Shown here one piece after another: positions 21,770 through 34,224 of a stretch of 64,000 nt of DNA. The stretch is from Magicicada septendecula. Lineage: Eukaryota > Arthropoda > Insecta > Hemiptera > Cicadidae. Numbering within the stretch: the first letter of the stretch is position 1; each line of letters begins with the position of its first letter. The notes beneath the pieces were generated by a model that was not told where the DNA came from, ran no database searches, and saw only the letters and a program-made list of their open reading frames with translations. The position numbers and the translations under genes are program-made. The stretch is taken from contig CM068372.1 in the NCBI GenBank assembly GCA_034769895.1, forward strand, positions 438,654,958 through 438,718,957. The letters run 5' to 3'.

Positions 21770-22520
21770 TTACTATAAACAAGAATGTTGCCTATACCAT
21801 ACCATAATTTCCGACATACTTTGGGTTTCTTGTTTCTGTTACTACAGAGACATTTGTTTCGTTCTCCTCAAATATTCTTACCAGCTCTTCTTCTTCATTG
21901 GCTATTCCTCTATCGTTTCATGTTGCTACTTCTAAATTGTCTTTAATCCATTTGCGCTTATCCTTTTGTATCAAACTAGGTCGTTCTCCCAAATTTCCCG
22001 TTCAATTTCCGTAGCTCGTATCAGTAATTGGCCTGTTCCTTGTATGAGAGGGTTACTGGCTTGCTGTAAAACCCCCAGCCTGGAGAACCAAGAACACTTC
22101 TGTATGGGTTACCAGTCCTTAGCCGAGACTCGCCCTTACACTTCCAATCAGAGACTTTGCAACTGTTACTCTGCTACTGAAGAATTCTTAGTATCTACAG
22201 TATCCATCCATCGATATCAGTAGACACCCTAAGATAACCCATTAATCTTCAGTAAGCCATTACTGATGTCCTTTAAATAAACCCTTATATCTTCAGCCGC
22301 CCCTACAATTAAACAGGAACAGAAGGGATAAAGTGATAGGAAGGAGGGTTATGAAACACTGGGTACACAAGATGGGTCGTTGTGGGACATACTTCGTCCG
22401 GCTGAGATCTATCCGGCAAGGGAGGCCCTACCAGTAGCTACGCTACCACCGGCATAGCCCTCAACTGCATTAGAGCATGCCCGCAACGCTACTGTAAGGT
22501 GACGTCCACTGGAGAGGTAT
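21770..22520 (-). pseudogene. LINE 5' region with endonuclease start
   Basis: On the minus strand 21960-21790 reads NLEVAT, then a stop, NDRGIANEEEELVRIFEE and NETNVSVVTET. This is the first part of an apurinic-type endonuclease domain of a non-LTR retrotransposon (first Asn strand and the catalytic Glu in the VxTET motif). The part at 22330-22520 repeats at 27660-27860 (shared CTACCAGTAGC and CCGGCATAGCCCTC) and is taken as the upstream part of the same LINE family. Confidence 0.6.
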
Positions 22521-23725
22521 TGTTATTAACTTATGGCCAGATGCTTAATCTCCGAAATAAGCAAGCGACATAAGTAGGAAACAATCAGGACTTTCAGGCA
22601 GGAAGTGAATAACAAGCCCTTGGAGACTGGCTCACAAGATTGTCTTGAGCAAAACACTAGTAACGAACAATAGTGTTAGAAAAAAAAGTGAACGCACTTT
22701 TCCCAACACAAACAGTAGGGACCAGGAGAAACGTATTCTTTGTACTCTAGAGGAAGTTTCATTGTCAGAGCATGCTGTATGCTTCGTGAGAAGTGACAAG
22801 CACCGAGACCGGTCGGAGTTGGGGGACAGACTTACCCTCAGTCGTTTCTTAGTATACACAACAGCTATCTGACGGAAAGTGTGTTCCCAGGGGCATGGAA
22901 GTTACAACGACTAGCGCTGATCAGCAAGAACAAAGTTAACTTGTTTCGCCATCAGTCTACAAGTCGCTGTGGTTGCTATAGTCTCACGCCTGAGAAAGAC
23001 TCTTCAGAGAACAGGAGGTTTGTTCGAGAGACAACACGGATTTCAGAGCAGGCATTAGAGAAGAAGTGGTAAAAACCGTCCACCTAGCACAGCAAAGAAA
23101 CTACTAATCGAGAAGCATGTTGTTGTAAACGTCACTGATCATTAAAAATGAGTTCAACTCTGCCAAAAGCGCCAGCTTGCTAAAAGCACCGGGAAAACTC
23201 TGTCGAGTACCGGAGCGTGTAATACGTATGACAGAGTGTATGTAAGTGAGCGGGTTTTGTTATGTGACATGCAGACAGAAGCCTTATGATGGCATGTCCT
23301 TACAGTGACTCAGATAAGGGAAACGCTCACCGCACTTTCTTCTAATTCAATAAGTGGGCGACAACAAACGAAAACGCGAGGCACAGACTGGTCAGACAAT
23401 ACGTGGACACGTCGTCGGAACCACGTTATCCCACAGGTAGCAATGTTTGTTGAGAATGTAGTGTATAGAAAGAAGTAAGACGAAAGATAGCTATAATTCG
23501 GGAAGAAGGACGGGCGTTATACAGGCTCCATGCTGATGTAATGCCGAAGCTGTCGCGAGTTTGGGGGGGGGGCGCACACACACACACCAGAGAGCTCTTG
23601 ACTCTATGATGGTGCATAATGCACTCTCTCCTTCAAAACATAATTATTATTATTACTATCACAAGTTGATAATATAGATTAAAAGTAATTGTCCTCTAAC
23701 TGTATAAAGATAATAGAGGTACTGT
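22521..23725. other. No recognisable gene
   Basis: Balanced composition, no coding similarity seen. A run of ten G's at about 23564-23573 is followed by a short CA tract. Confidence 0.45.
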
Positions 23726-23729
23726 ATAT

Positions 23730-24193
23730 TGTTCGACGGTCTTACTGATCGTCGTTTGGTACAGTGGAAACAAAATACAGACACTAATGAAATCACTAAT
23801 TACTAGCTTCACAAATAACAATTTGTAATCAACAAGGCACTCTCGTACACTAATTCAAGTTAAATTTGTCCACACGCAATAATAATCTCCACCATTAAGA
23901 GTTCCGCACAAAAGAAATAAAACAATAATCACTTCGCGACAATACTTCTATCCGCACTTGAATAAATTCCCGTCATAACTAACTAAGCGGCAGCTGTTAC
24001 TTATTCTATATATATATGGCCTCCAGATGTTCCAGAAAAATGTTCCATAATTTTCGTCGTGACAAGCACTCGGAAGGTACGTAAGTAGAGGGTGCTTAAG
24101 TACGCGGCCTTGACAGAGACACGCACCGGCTCGGTCAGCCGAGAAACGTGTAGTAGGACACTCCCGACTGTTCGAGAGCGTTCCATCGTAACA
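23730..24193 (-). mobile_element. Solo LTR with perfect 4-bp duplication
   Basis: 464 bp from TGTTCGACGG to ATCGTAACA, flanked by ATAT (23726-23729 and 24194-24197). Minus-strand features: TATATATATA at about 24007-24017 and a TTCTGGAACATC heat-shock-like motif just upstream. The family is the same as at 8015, 39856, 2436 and the split copy at 14296/16344. Confidence 0.8.
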
Positions 24194-24199
24194 ATATTG

Positions 24200-24768
24200 T
24201 ATGTGCAGTAGAAGGAACTGCTCCAATGAAAGTCTGAAAAATATAGATACCCAATAGTGTAAGAATGCCGGAGGGCAATGTATAAGATGAACTATCTGTT
24301 ATGGGGGAGAAATGAGGGAATATTTGAGTGAATGGAGAATAACCTGAGCTAGGGACAAAAGGAAAGATGTAATTTGTTGAATTTAATTAAGATTTAAGAA
24401 GCACATGCGACACCAAGAGGCTATGGAACAGTGAGGTATGAAATTCTGTCGTATAAACATCTCCCAGGAAAGGTCTAAACACAGTTGAATGACATTTAAT
24501 AATGATCTTTACTTTTTAAAAACCTCTGAATATTGAGAAATGGATTATTATTTTTGTGTAGAATCAAATGTGATTTGGATAAAAGAGTTTAATTTAACTT
24601 GGCATTGTTTCACCGACTCTGGTGTTAGTTTTGTTTTACCACATTACAGATCGCTATCCACGTTACGCGTTTGCTTTCTTTTTCCCTCTCTCTCCCAGCC
24701 CGTCTCCTTTCACGGACATATAAAATAACTTGTCATAAATAAAAGAAGGGGACTAAAGTTGTCACACA

Positions 24769-24770
<2 letters not shown>
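24200..24770. other. No recognisable gene
   Basis: Nothing recognised between the LTR and the CT array. Confidence 0.45.

Positions 24771-24824
<54 letters not shown>
24771..24824. repeat. (CT)n microsatellite
   Basis: About 54 bp of CT dinucleotides. A shorter CT run is at about 25118-25143. Confidence 0.95.
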
Positions 24825-24825
<1 letters not shown>

Positions 24826-24839
24826 AAAGTGGTGTATAA

Positions 24840-25730
24840 AACAATATAAAATTGAATTTCCAAAGTTTTTATTACAAAGTTATATGTTTGTATAGCCGAC
24901 TGGCTGGATGGTAGCGTACACGATTAAACAGCTCGTCTCAAAGTACAGAAAATGATGACTAAGTTAGCGTCGCGCCTCCAAACGTTGTCTTATAACAGTT
25001 TCAATTAAATTTATATAATATCCATTTAAAATTTTATATCTTATACAAGCAGTTAACGTGGAAGGAAAGCGTAACCCCCCTCACTTTGCTTTACACAGAG
25101 CGAGCTTAATACAGCTCCTTCTCTCTCACTCTCTCTCTCTCTCTTGGTGCATTATCAATATTATACATCTAATAGTCGCTCAACTTCGTCGACAACGGGC
25201 AACTAAGAATTACATTATAAAATCTGATGGAAGTTGTGCTTGTGAGGAAAAGCTTTCGAACAAGTATCGCGTGGGAACATTTTCAATTACCTTTTATCAT
25301 TGTCATCATTTCTGTACGTTTTCCACAGGCGCATAACTCTTTACACCCTTTTGGCTTTTCAGACGTCAGACAGTGGCCTATTCTTGTTTGATCATCAGCC
25401 GTAGCTGCGGCAGTCCATCTTCAATGGCTGTGCCAGCGACAGTGTTGATTTCGACAAAAGTCAAGCCTTCGCCTGTGAGGAAACAGCCAGCCGATCGAGC
25501 ACTGTGAGCAGCTAGCGTAAAAACAGACGATGGTGTCACAGCCGCTGAAGTGGATTGCCTTAAAGGTAGACGAAAGGTTTATACAGAGAGGCCCTTAGCA
25601 CCCGCAGGGCCCGTTGTCAACTACGCCTAACGCCTAAAACTAAGCAACAACTGCCTCAATCAACCCTTCACATTCGATGTAATAGTCTACTGTCTTAAAG
25701 TTATATAAAAAAGTTCTCTCTTCTTTTTCT
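24840..25730. other. No recognisable gene
   Basis: 25380-25640 is GC-richer than its surroundings (GCCCTTAGCACCCGCAGGGC and similar) and may be part of an unrecognised repeat. No coding is identified. Confidence 0.4.
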
Positions 25731-25734
25731 TCTT

Positions 25735-26525
25735 TAGTTAGCAATCCGCAGATTGGTTTGTAGCAGTTCTACACACCGATCTCCACTGTGCTTTCCGTTT
25801 CATCTCCTCATAGGTATTACATCTCCAACTATCTGTTTCACGTATTGTAGCCTCTACCTTCCTCTTCCTATTTTCCATTCAATATAATCTTGTATTATTG
25901 TTTTTATCATATTCTTGTGACGCATAGTATGACCAATAAATTCAGCCCTTCCCTTCACAATGTTTTGCCAAAAACTTCTTTTTTCTTCAACTGTAGTCAG
26001 AATCTCCTATTTTGTCGATCCATCTTACTTTCAGTAACTTCCTATAACACTACAATTCCAGTGCTTCAAGTCTCGTCTTTTTCTCTGTTCCAACTCCTCA
26101 CGTCCCACATCCATATAGGTAATGCTTTATATGTAACTATTTAAAAAGCTCTTTCTTGTTTTCAGGGCTGTTTCAATAATTACCATTTACTGTTAATTTC
26201 AACTTTAGCCTGTCCGATGCTACCCACAAATTTTCTCTCACGTTTACCGTCTTTTCTGATTCTACTTCGTAAGTAAGTGAACACTCTAACTTTCTCTATC
26301 TTTTTCCAATTCAGCAATATGTTCATACTGGACTGTTCGTGTTTACTGCAGACCATCACTTTAGTTTTATTAACATTTATTCTTAAATCGTACTGTTTGC
26401 TCGAAACCTGATCCATTATATATAACTGTTCGCTTAACTCCTGTTCACTTTCACCCATAATTGCAGCGTCGTCTGCAAATCTTAACATGTTAGTTCCCTC
26501 TACTTGCGCTTTTATCCCCACCAAG
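25735..26525 (-). pseudogene. LINE reverse-transcriptase remnant with FADD site
   Basis: The minus strand opens with EGTNMLRFADDAAIMGESEQ, holding the FADD active-site motif of the palm domain. It continues with INVNKTKVMVCSK and VFTYLRSRIRKDG (the post-catalytic thumb region), then, broken by stops, to a C-terminal EFIGHTMRHKNM-like segment. It finishes in an RSVCRTATNQSAD-like end shared with 6178-6600. The intact stretch is 114 codons. 5'-truncated. Confidence 0.85.
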
Positions 26526-26529
26526 TTCA

Positions 26530-27300
26530 GTGTGAATACACAAAATTAACTTATATCCAAACCCGTATTCGCGAAATTTGTCTTGATCTTTACGCATTAT
26601 AAACACACAGAGCGTTCATGCGTACAACTCGAAGCTATCTAACACAGACAAAGGCGTAATAGCAGCATGATATGTATATAGAATAGCAAAATGACTAATT
26701 ATGTAATGTGCCCTTTTGGATGCCTATTCAGGCACTTGGCGCAGCGGAGGCACAAAACGTTGAGGAATAAAATTAGCTTATACTATGTATACATTCAAGG
26801 TGTTACCCTTCCTTTTTGAAGAGCTTCAGTTAATTTTCTTTTTCCATACTTTCATACACTACCCCGCCACATCTAATTTTCCATATTATCGACACGCTGC
26901 TTTGTTTCCATTGCCTCTGATTTTCTTATAATTTTTAACTCCTCTTTGGCTGTTAGCGTACCCAAATTTCCTTCCACGTTTAATTATAAAATGAGGCAAT
27001 AGCTTGTTAAATTAAAAGAAGAAAAACAGCATCGAAAATGACCCCAATAATATTGGTACAGAACACAAAATTAATCCAAAGGTAATCGGGAATAGCCAAA
27101 GACCACTGTGTTGCAGACTAGTTATGATACGTAGACATTTTATTAGGCCCTATTTTTATGACAGTTCTGGCAACCCATCTTTACGAAGTATTTTTGGCAC
27201 GCGTAGCACTTGCGAAAATACGTTTTTTTAATTTTATAATTTTATTCCTTCGCCTAAAGACGACCACGTGTTGTGAATACTCGAATGTTTGTCCAAAGAT
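26530..27300. other. No recognisable gene
   Basis: No gene or named repeat recognised. Confidence 0.45.
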
Positions 27301-27480
27301 GTGTTCTTCTTCTTCTTCTTCTTCTTCTTCTTCCTCTTCAGGCCTTGTGCCTTAGAGTCCGTTGCGCACTTATTGATCTGACCACATTTTCTTTTGTCTT
27401 TCGATATTGCGGTTACTCCTGGAAAGACAAACCATTAGCTGCTTAGTTAAAAACCTTGTTGTCCGTCCGCTTCGTCTTAT
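27301..27480 (-). pseudogene. Possible LINE 3' end with GAA tail
   Basis: A TTC array at 27305-27342 read on the minus strand follows a CATDSKAQGLKRK-like end, the arrangement seen for other LINE termini here. Based on style only, so tentative. Confidence 0.35.
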
Positions 27481-27659
27481 CGAGTTTGTCAGTAAGAAAA
27501 TCTCCCCCGGCCGAGTTGGAAGCGCTGCCGGGGAGAGGGCAATGATGAGGCGGCCGCCATCTCATTCCTTCCGACCTTGCAGGATATGTGTAGGGTTTTC
27601 TCCTCTAGATGTTTTTGAACTTCGGAGTCTCCTCCGCCTCGTCAAAGACGATGAAAGGT

Positions 27660-27860
27660 TAGTTAGGAAAAGAAGGAAAAGGTAGGGACTTGGATAAACA
27701 AATGGGTCTTTGTGGGGCATACTTCGACTGGATCGTTAGGGAGGCACTACCAGTAGCGTCGCTGCCGCCGGCATAGCCCTCGACCTCACGCAAACCTTCA
27801 CGAGCCACAGACAGTGGTACGGTGTGCCGATGTCCCCTGTGGAGGAGTCGTGTATTTAGT
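27660..27860 (-). repeat. LINE 5'-region repeat, second copy
   Basis: Matches 22330-22520 in the same orientation (GTGGGGCATACTTCG, CTACCAGTAGC, CCGGCATAGCCCTCGAC). In the first copy this block lies upstream of an endonuclease start, so I assign it to the same LINE family. Confidence 0.55.
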
Positions 27861-27864
27861 ATCA

Positions 27865-29434
27865 CGAATCGTTTGTTGAATCATCTGTTTAACAAATTGG
27901 CATTTTGGTTTCCATATAGTTCAGTGTAACCGGAGAACTAATTTGTTTATTGCGTTATTTCCAGCGTATTACGTGTCACATTATCATGAGCGGGGAAGGC
28001 GATGGAAAGTGAAGCGATGATAGCTGTAAAACAAGCACACAAAATAAATCCTGATTCCTGATGTGACACGGAAAAATTTCAACCACTTTGAAAATAAAGT
28101 TCTTTCAAGTAAAAAATGCACAAAGGACATTAAACATAGAATAAGCCAGACAAAGATAAGGTTAATGAAGAGGAACTAAAGGTTCATGTAGGTTCATGTA
28201 GCATACGCGAAAGAATACGTAACATACGTAAGAATAATTAATAAAGAGTTACGTTTGAAATGTAGTGAAAATGGCTCTATTTTACGCTCCGGAAACTAGG
28301 CTGTTAATAAAGTGGAAAAGCGGCGTTCATAGGCGGTCGATCTGTTATACTAGAGGAGAATAATAAAAATATCTTGTATGGATAATTTGCCTAATGTGGA
28401 AGTTTTTAGACGAATGAAAAAGAATTTGGAAAGCCATAGACAGGTCAAGGAGGAAGTGGAGAGAATAAATGATGAGGCATAATGGGTGACCACCGGGTTT
28501 CTTTATGGAGAGAAGAATAGAATGTAAAGGTAACGGGAAAGCAGGCAGCGTGTGATGGTAGAAATGGTAGCCGGGAGTTACCAGGAGTCGAAGGAATCTA
28601 CTACAAGTAGATAATTCTGAGGACATCAAAATAGTTTTTCCACCACCTTCTTAGGACTGAAGGCCAGAGAAGGTAGAGACATTTCAGGGGACAAAAAACC
28701 GCTTCTATCCTGTCTCAAACGAGAGCTTTATAAATCAAAACAAATATATTCTGTTAAAATTTATAAAATAGCGCGCGAGAAAACACATACACACACACGA
28801 GAGGCGCTATTTTATAAACACGGTCAAGTTTTGTTGTTGTTGTGATTAAAATTAAATTTTTTAGTGTGAAAGACAGAACATTGGAAACCAGCGTCTGTCA
28901 AACACATAAAAATCGTTTGACACCAATACGAGGGGGGGGGGTAAAATTTTTCTGTTTCAATTTTGACACTGTCCCTTCACAACACTTCGTGACGGCGTCA
29001 AAGTGCTGAAAATGTTTTATTATCGACAGTAGGACTTGTACGTCGTACGCGAATAGGAAAAAGTTGCTGAGTTGTATACAGTAGCTCGACAAACATAACA
29101 CGTACATTTTAGACAAGGCACAGGGGTTTTGACTGGCTGATCAGAAAGAAGTGGCGGATTATTAATTTATACGCTAGATTTAATGAAAACAAGGTAATGA
29201 ATGGCTGAAATCCTAACAGGAGGCTAACGAGACAAAACAGAAGTCCGCAGATGGCTATTTTGTTGGATGGAAAAGGTGAAAAAATAAGACATTTAACGTA
29301 TATGAATATAGGATATTAAATTACAGACAATTGCAAACGGATAACTTAACTGGGGGGGGGGGTGATTGTTGCAATTTTTTACTAATCGGAAAGATGGATA
29401 TAGTATACAACAGAAAAACAAAATGAGGATAAGT

Positions 29435-29435
<1 letters not shown>
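27865..29435. other. No recognisable gene
   Basis: AT-rich with no coding similarity. Homopolymer G runs occur near 28932 and 29352. Confidence 0.45.

Positions 29436-29436
<1 letters not shown>

Positions 29437-29522
<86 letters not shown>
29437..29522. repeat. (AG)n microsatellite
   Basis: About 86 bp of uninterrupted AG dinucleotides. Confidence 0.97.
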
Positions 29523-29524
<2 letters not shown>

Positions 29525-29527
<3 letters not shown>

Positions 29528-30584
29528 CGGGGATAAAAAAGGAGAGAGGGGAACATAGGAAGACTGTTTGTATGTGTGTGATGTCTAGAGAGAACACGCT
29601 ACGTATAGAAAATAACAAAATATCTATAGAAAAAGAAATATTTTATTATGGAGTGGGAGGGAACACATAATAAACAGTGTAAGAAGATATGAGACGGAAA
29701 AGCGAGAGCGGAAACTAAGGAGAAAGCTAGACTGGATATGGAAAGAAAAAGGAAGAGAAATAACTAGTAGACGAAATAAGAATACACAAATAATTTTGAA
29801 GAAGGAGAAATACTACCTGTGAAGATAATTGGATACTGCGAGTGGGAGACGTGAAAGAGGTCGCACAGACAAAGCTATGCGGAAGATCTCACTTGTGTGT
29901 GTACGCAGTAAGCTGCCTATTACGTTTCAATCATTGGAGAAGAATTTACTTGTAAGAAGAGAAACACCGACTACTTAAGTTATACGTAATTGAATTTGTA
30001 ATTACTTTGTACACAGTTACATCTTGTAAAAACACTCGATACTTCAGAACACTCAATATTTTATTGTTGTTATTGATGAAACTTCCGCGATACTACGGTC
30101 AGAACTTGACGTTTAGAACACTTACTAATTGCCCATAAAATCTAGCGTTTAATTCAACATGATTTCAGATTTCATAAGAAGAGTCAACTAAAGATATGCA
30201 TTAAACCAGTGCAATAGAAAATTCATCGTATACTAATACAATGAGTTTTGTAATACTGGATATACTTGTTTATACATGGGGGTATAAAATTTGTTACAAA
30301 CATCAGTGTCAGTTGGTTATAATTCCCCCCCCCCAATCTATAAGTAAGATCATAAAAGTATAAATTACAGGATTGTTTGCAATCCGCAAATCTGGGACTT
30401 CATCATCTTTAACATCGTGTCCATTCAAGCAATTCGCCTACTGCCTGTTGGACTCTAGCTATAGTACACCACTACCGAGAGAGAAGGGAAACCTGGCTGA
30501 ATTTAATCACGCACTGCAGTGTGTGTGTGTGTGTCGCGTTGTTACTGACCGAGGTCCGCCTATCTCAACAAAACTCTTGAAATG
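29525..30584. other. No recognisable gene
   Basis: Purine-rich at first, then mixed. A short GT tract is at 30521-30535. No gene seen. Confidence 0.45.
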
Positions 30585-30592
30585 CTGAAACG

Positions 30593-31260
30593 CAGTGGCG
30601 TGGCGTGGGTGCATAACAGCTGTTGCCGGTTGTGATAGCCCTTAAACTTAGCCTAAAAATTAATTCGAATTTTTCCTAGTACTAAGTGTTCTTTTTAGAG
30701 CCAAAATATGTTTTCTAGAGTATTTTCTGTCATTTGTTGGCAGAAGAAAAGAGTCACGGTTCAACGGTATCTGACTCTCGTTATACTTACACAGAATAAA
30801 TCAGGACACAAATAATCGAATTAAAAATAACAACGTCAAACAGATAAACACATAACTAAACGAACAAAACACGAATAGGTATGTAGTAACTGCTGCGCAT
30901 TGGTTCCGAAAAGAAATATCGCTGCTAACTGAGCGTTTTGCCGGTTTATACAGCGGCAACAAATTGGGTGGATGAATGTGTCCCCTTTCCTCCAGTCTGC
31001 ACAGTGACAACTACTACGAGGTCAATGACCGTACGCAGTAAAACATTGCCGATGTCCAAGCCGGCAACACCAGACGGTGCAAGTGCACAGCAGTTCGAAA
31101 GCAATGCTATGCTTTTCTTTAAATTTCCCTACCAATATCGATCGGATTTCAAATTATTCAATAACCAAAAGTATTTATTCTGTGCTATAATTAATATTAT
31201 TTTTTCGTTTCCTGTACTGTTGACGCCGGAATCAGCGGTTACATGGAGCCCACGTTACTG
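30593..31260. mobile_element. hAT-type MITE (copy 2)
   Basis: 668 bp beginning CAGTGGCGTGGCGTG and ending GCCCACGTTACTG, flanked by CTGAAACG (30585-30592) and CTCAAACG (31261-31268), 7 of 8 identical. It shares its body with 4260-4922 (for example AAAAATTAATTCGAAT and GGTCACGGTTCAACG-type blocks). The open frame at 30938-31273 runs past the element end and matches nothing I recognise. Confidence 0.85.
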
Positions 31261-31269
31261 CTCAAACGT

Positions 31270-32995
31270 ATAGATTGATAGATAGCTACAGTTGGCTTGA
31301 CTCACCCACAGCGCAGCATAGCAAAAGAATGCCATATACTGAGCTACATCGCCGTCCACCATATCGCGGAAGATAAATTATTCTTGAGCGACACTGCAAT
31401 ACATCAAAAACGCGTTTTAATGTGGATACTAAGATCATATTATTTGAACGAGCGAAGCGAGTTCTCAGTTATAACTCTACCTTTTTCCCTTTGACTGTCT
31501 ATTGTGACGATTTCATTAATAAATAAAAAGTAAAAAAAGAAAACTAGGAAATATAAAAAGGAGAGAAATTTAAATTTTAATAAATCGCACATTTAAACAA
31601 ATTTTAAACCCCTGAAATTACTCAAAATAATATATTTAATAAAGAGATTTAAAAGGCCAAAAGGAATGCTAGTGTAAAGGTAAGGATACCCTTTAATAAT
31701 TTACCATGCATTGACATGCGGTAACCGGAATCAACTTGCATACAGACCCATAAACAAAACTAATAATACCTGTAAATTGCAATTAAATACATAAATAAAC
31801 AATAACACAGTAGTATACCATAATTAATTCTGAAGTAAAGCATATCTGTGGATAATTAAAAGGTCAAACATTAATACCGTAAATATCGAATAAAGGTGGA
31901 ACTATTTCATGGTGAAGCGTAAACTCCGCGCAGTTAACTTACTTGTCCTAACATAGTAAATCAGTCGAGATGGAGCGTTCTCGTTGTAAACATTACTTAC
32001 CGGAACCATGCCCCAAAAGTACGACAATATTTGTTTTTTTTTTAAGTGTAGATTTAACAATGTGCAGAGGAATGTAGCGGTAAATTAGTGTGTCATAAAG
32101 TAAACATGTAATCTATAAAAAAAAATAGGAATAAATAAGTGTGCGGGATGACATCTCTACTGACTAGTGTGTAAGATATCAATGTTTCTTTAAAATAAAA
32201 AGGTACGAGGTACCTAAAGTGACAACCTTTTATCTAAATGTTGTGACGTGCATTTCTGTGGCAAACAAAAACATTAACTTGAGTTATACTACTAAAGAGG
32301 CTTAGCAACCAGACTTCTGAGAACAGCATACCAGCTTCATAATGACCGAATCAGTTCAGGAACTTCAGCAGGAAAGAAAACTACAATAAAGATCGACCAT
32401 CTGTAGACACCCCAAGGACCAAGGAGCAGGACACGGAGTAAACATCAGAATAGCAAGGTGACGCGGAAGCCTGTCTTCCGTGGTTAATTAACATTCAAAC
32501 AAATGATTTGTAAAAGACACTTTAAATAACAATATAAAAGACTTTAATAATAGTCACTTTGTAATATGTCATACGACTAAAAATATTTGTAGTAGCAAGT
32601 AGTGCTTATATTATAAAGCTTCACTGATACTAAAAGTTAAATTAAGTCCATTCTTCAAATGGCCCCCAAATAGTAAGATAGTTTATGAGTAAGTGAGCTT
32701 TACTTACAAACCAGTTTAATATCCCGGATCCGTGGAGAATGCTAGCATATAACATTCCTTATTTTGAGGGCCCCTTCAGAAAATATGTTGTAAACTGTAA
32801 ACTATATATTAAGAAACCCTTATGGTGAAAACCTCATGTATGGTTAAAGAAATCGTTTAATAAAGAGATGTCATTGCATAACACATAATACTGAGTGAAT
32901 AAATCATCAGACACCCCTGTAAAGTTTCCTTTAATTCTAACTACAGCTTGTAAAATTAGTAATTAGAAGTTGGTTACGACTATGGCAGCCCGTGC
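31270..32995. other. No recognisable gene
   Basis: AT-rich, without coding similarity. GAACGAGCGAAGCGAG at about 31447 resembles a phrase at 33617 and may mark the edge of a dispersed repeat. Confidence 0.4.
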
Positions 32996-32999
32996 AATT

Positions 33000-33440
33000 G
33001 ATCCGAGGCAATTAAGCACAGGTTCCCGATGTTATAACGAAGGTAAGACGTTATACCCTGTTTGCGGTATGTCTCACCATAACTTTTAAACCGAACCGAT
33101 ACCACCGACCACCGACCGATTCTACTCGTGCAACCGATTTTCATAAATGTTGCCATACGTGTCCATAGTGTTGTCCTACAGAACCTATTGTTGTTGAGGA
33201 TGATCTCCAAAAATTGGAGAGCCGAGAGGCAAAAATTTAAGATGTCCAAATTTTGAAAACTCGCAGAAGTCCATGTAGGGTGCCAAATTAAAGAAAATTT
33301 AATCTTTGATGATACATGTCTGTTCTGTGACATGTGCGTCACATTGATATAAAACGATAAAAATAATAACATTCTACTTCCAGAAGTAATATAATTTGAT
33401 AAAATATTTGTTAGCCTATACAAGAACACTGCAAGAAACT
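33000..33440. repeat. Dispersed repeat, copy A
   Basis: Shares ordered short blocks with 33640-34075 and 44815-45400: a GTCTCACxATxACTTTTAAAC-type segment, then a CCATGTAGGGTGCCAAATTAAA-type segment. Divergent. Class unknown. Confidence 0.4.
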
Positions 33441-33781
33441 TAACGAGTTACTTACACAGAAGAGATTCATTGTTACTTTACTCAACAAGACAATAGCAGG
33501 GTAGTCGTTTTTTTAATAATTTTTCTGATAACTGAAAAATTATTTAATATCAAAATTTGTCCAGTAATAAACGTACTTCTTTCAAAACCGTGAGCGAGTT
33601 CTGAAGCGTACTAGTGTTTTCGAACGAGTGAAGCGAGTCCTGGATTGTTTGTCTAGGACAAACGAGTCCTGTCTGTCTGTTTGGGATGTGGCTGACTGTC
33701 TCACGATGACTTTTAAACGACCAACCAATTTTCCCAAGACTTAGTATGCGTGTTCATACTGTACTCAACGATCCCTATTCA

Positions 33782-33902
33782 CAAACAGAATAATCACTAT
33801 TGCACATCACCATACAAAAATTATTCCGATTAAAGCTTTCAAGCTTCACAGCTCATCGTCAGATCGGAAATAAATTAAAGATTCCTAAGATTCTTAATTA
33901 AA
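33782..33902 (-). mobile_element. 121-bp hammerhead-bearing mini-retroelement
   Basis: Flanked by a perfect 12-bp direct repeat GATCCCTATTCA (33770-33781 and 33903-33914). The insert contains one hammerhead on the minus strand and an AT-rich remainder, with no room for coding. A relative is at 37780-37890, sharing TTTCTGTTTGTGA-like and ATAGTGxTGTGC-like blocks. It is mobilised in trans, presumably by a Penelope-like element; that is inference. Confidence 0.75.
33826..33867 (-). ncRNA. Hammerhead ribozyme candidate
   Basis: Minus strand: stem I CCGAT/ATCGG (5 bp), CTGACGA, extra T, stem II GAGCT/AGCTT with a GTGA tetraloop, GAA, short stem III region AGCTTT, A as cleavage base. Stem III looks mutated from AGCGCT in the relative at 37787. 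Confidence 0.7.
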
Positions 33903-34084
33903 GATCCCTATTCAATTCGAAATTGCAAGGGATTGGGAGGCAAGCATGTGAGAAGCTAAAATCTAGAAAAATATTAAAAACCTACGTGGGGTATCAAATT
34001 AAATAGTATTATTAATCATTATCTAAATATATGCTTAGTTTACAAATTTGAATATCTGCCCTGTAATGTGTTACAAACAATGAC

Positions 34085-34215
34085 GCGTTGAAGAAGCTAC
34101 ACAATTTGAATCGTATGTGCGAGACCATCAGGAGAATTATAAAATCAACGAGTAAAGAAACACGCCTGAACTTCTATAAGATGTTGGTCCTCCCACACTT
34201 GTCTGCGAGTCTGAG
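34085..34215 (+). pseudogene. LINE fragment of a different family
   Basis: Reads LKKLHNLNRMCETIRRI and LNFYKMLVLPHL, the segment before the C-terminal region of a non-LTR reverse transcriptase. Cut off by a stop, and directly followed by another LINE. Confidence 0.55.
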
Positions 34216-34224
34216 AATTTGACT

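Larger units (their letters stand above)
33640..34075. repeat. Dispersed repeat, copy B, interrupted by a hammerhead element
   Basis: Has CTCACGATGACTTTTAAACG and GTGGGGTATCAAATTAAA, in the same order as copies A and C. The 121-bp hammerhead element at 33782-33902 plus its 12-bp duplication lies inside it. Confidence 0.45.

Noticed and set aside
30938-31273. 111-codon frame inside the hAT-type MITE
   Set aside because: It runs across the element's terminal repeat and target duplication; the matching frame in the 4260 copy is not conserved in length.
32980-33429. 149-codon minus-strand open frame
   Set aside because: It overlaps a dispersed repeat and has no recognisable motif.
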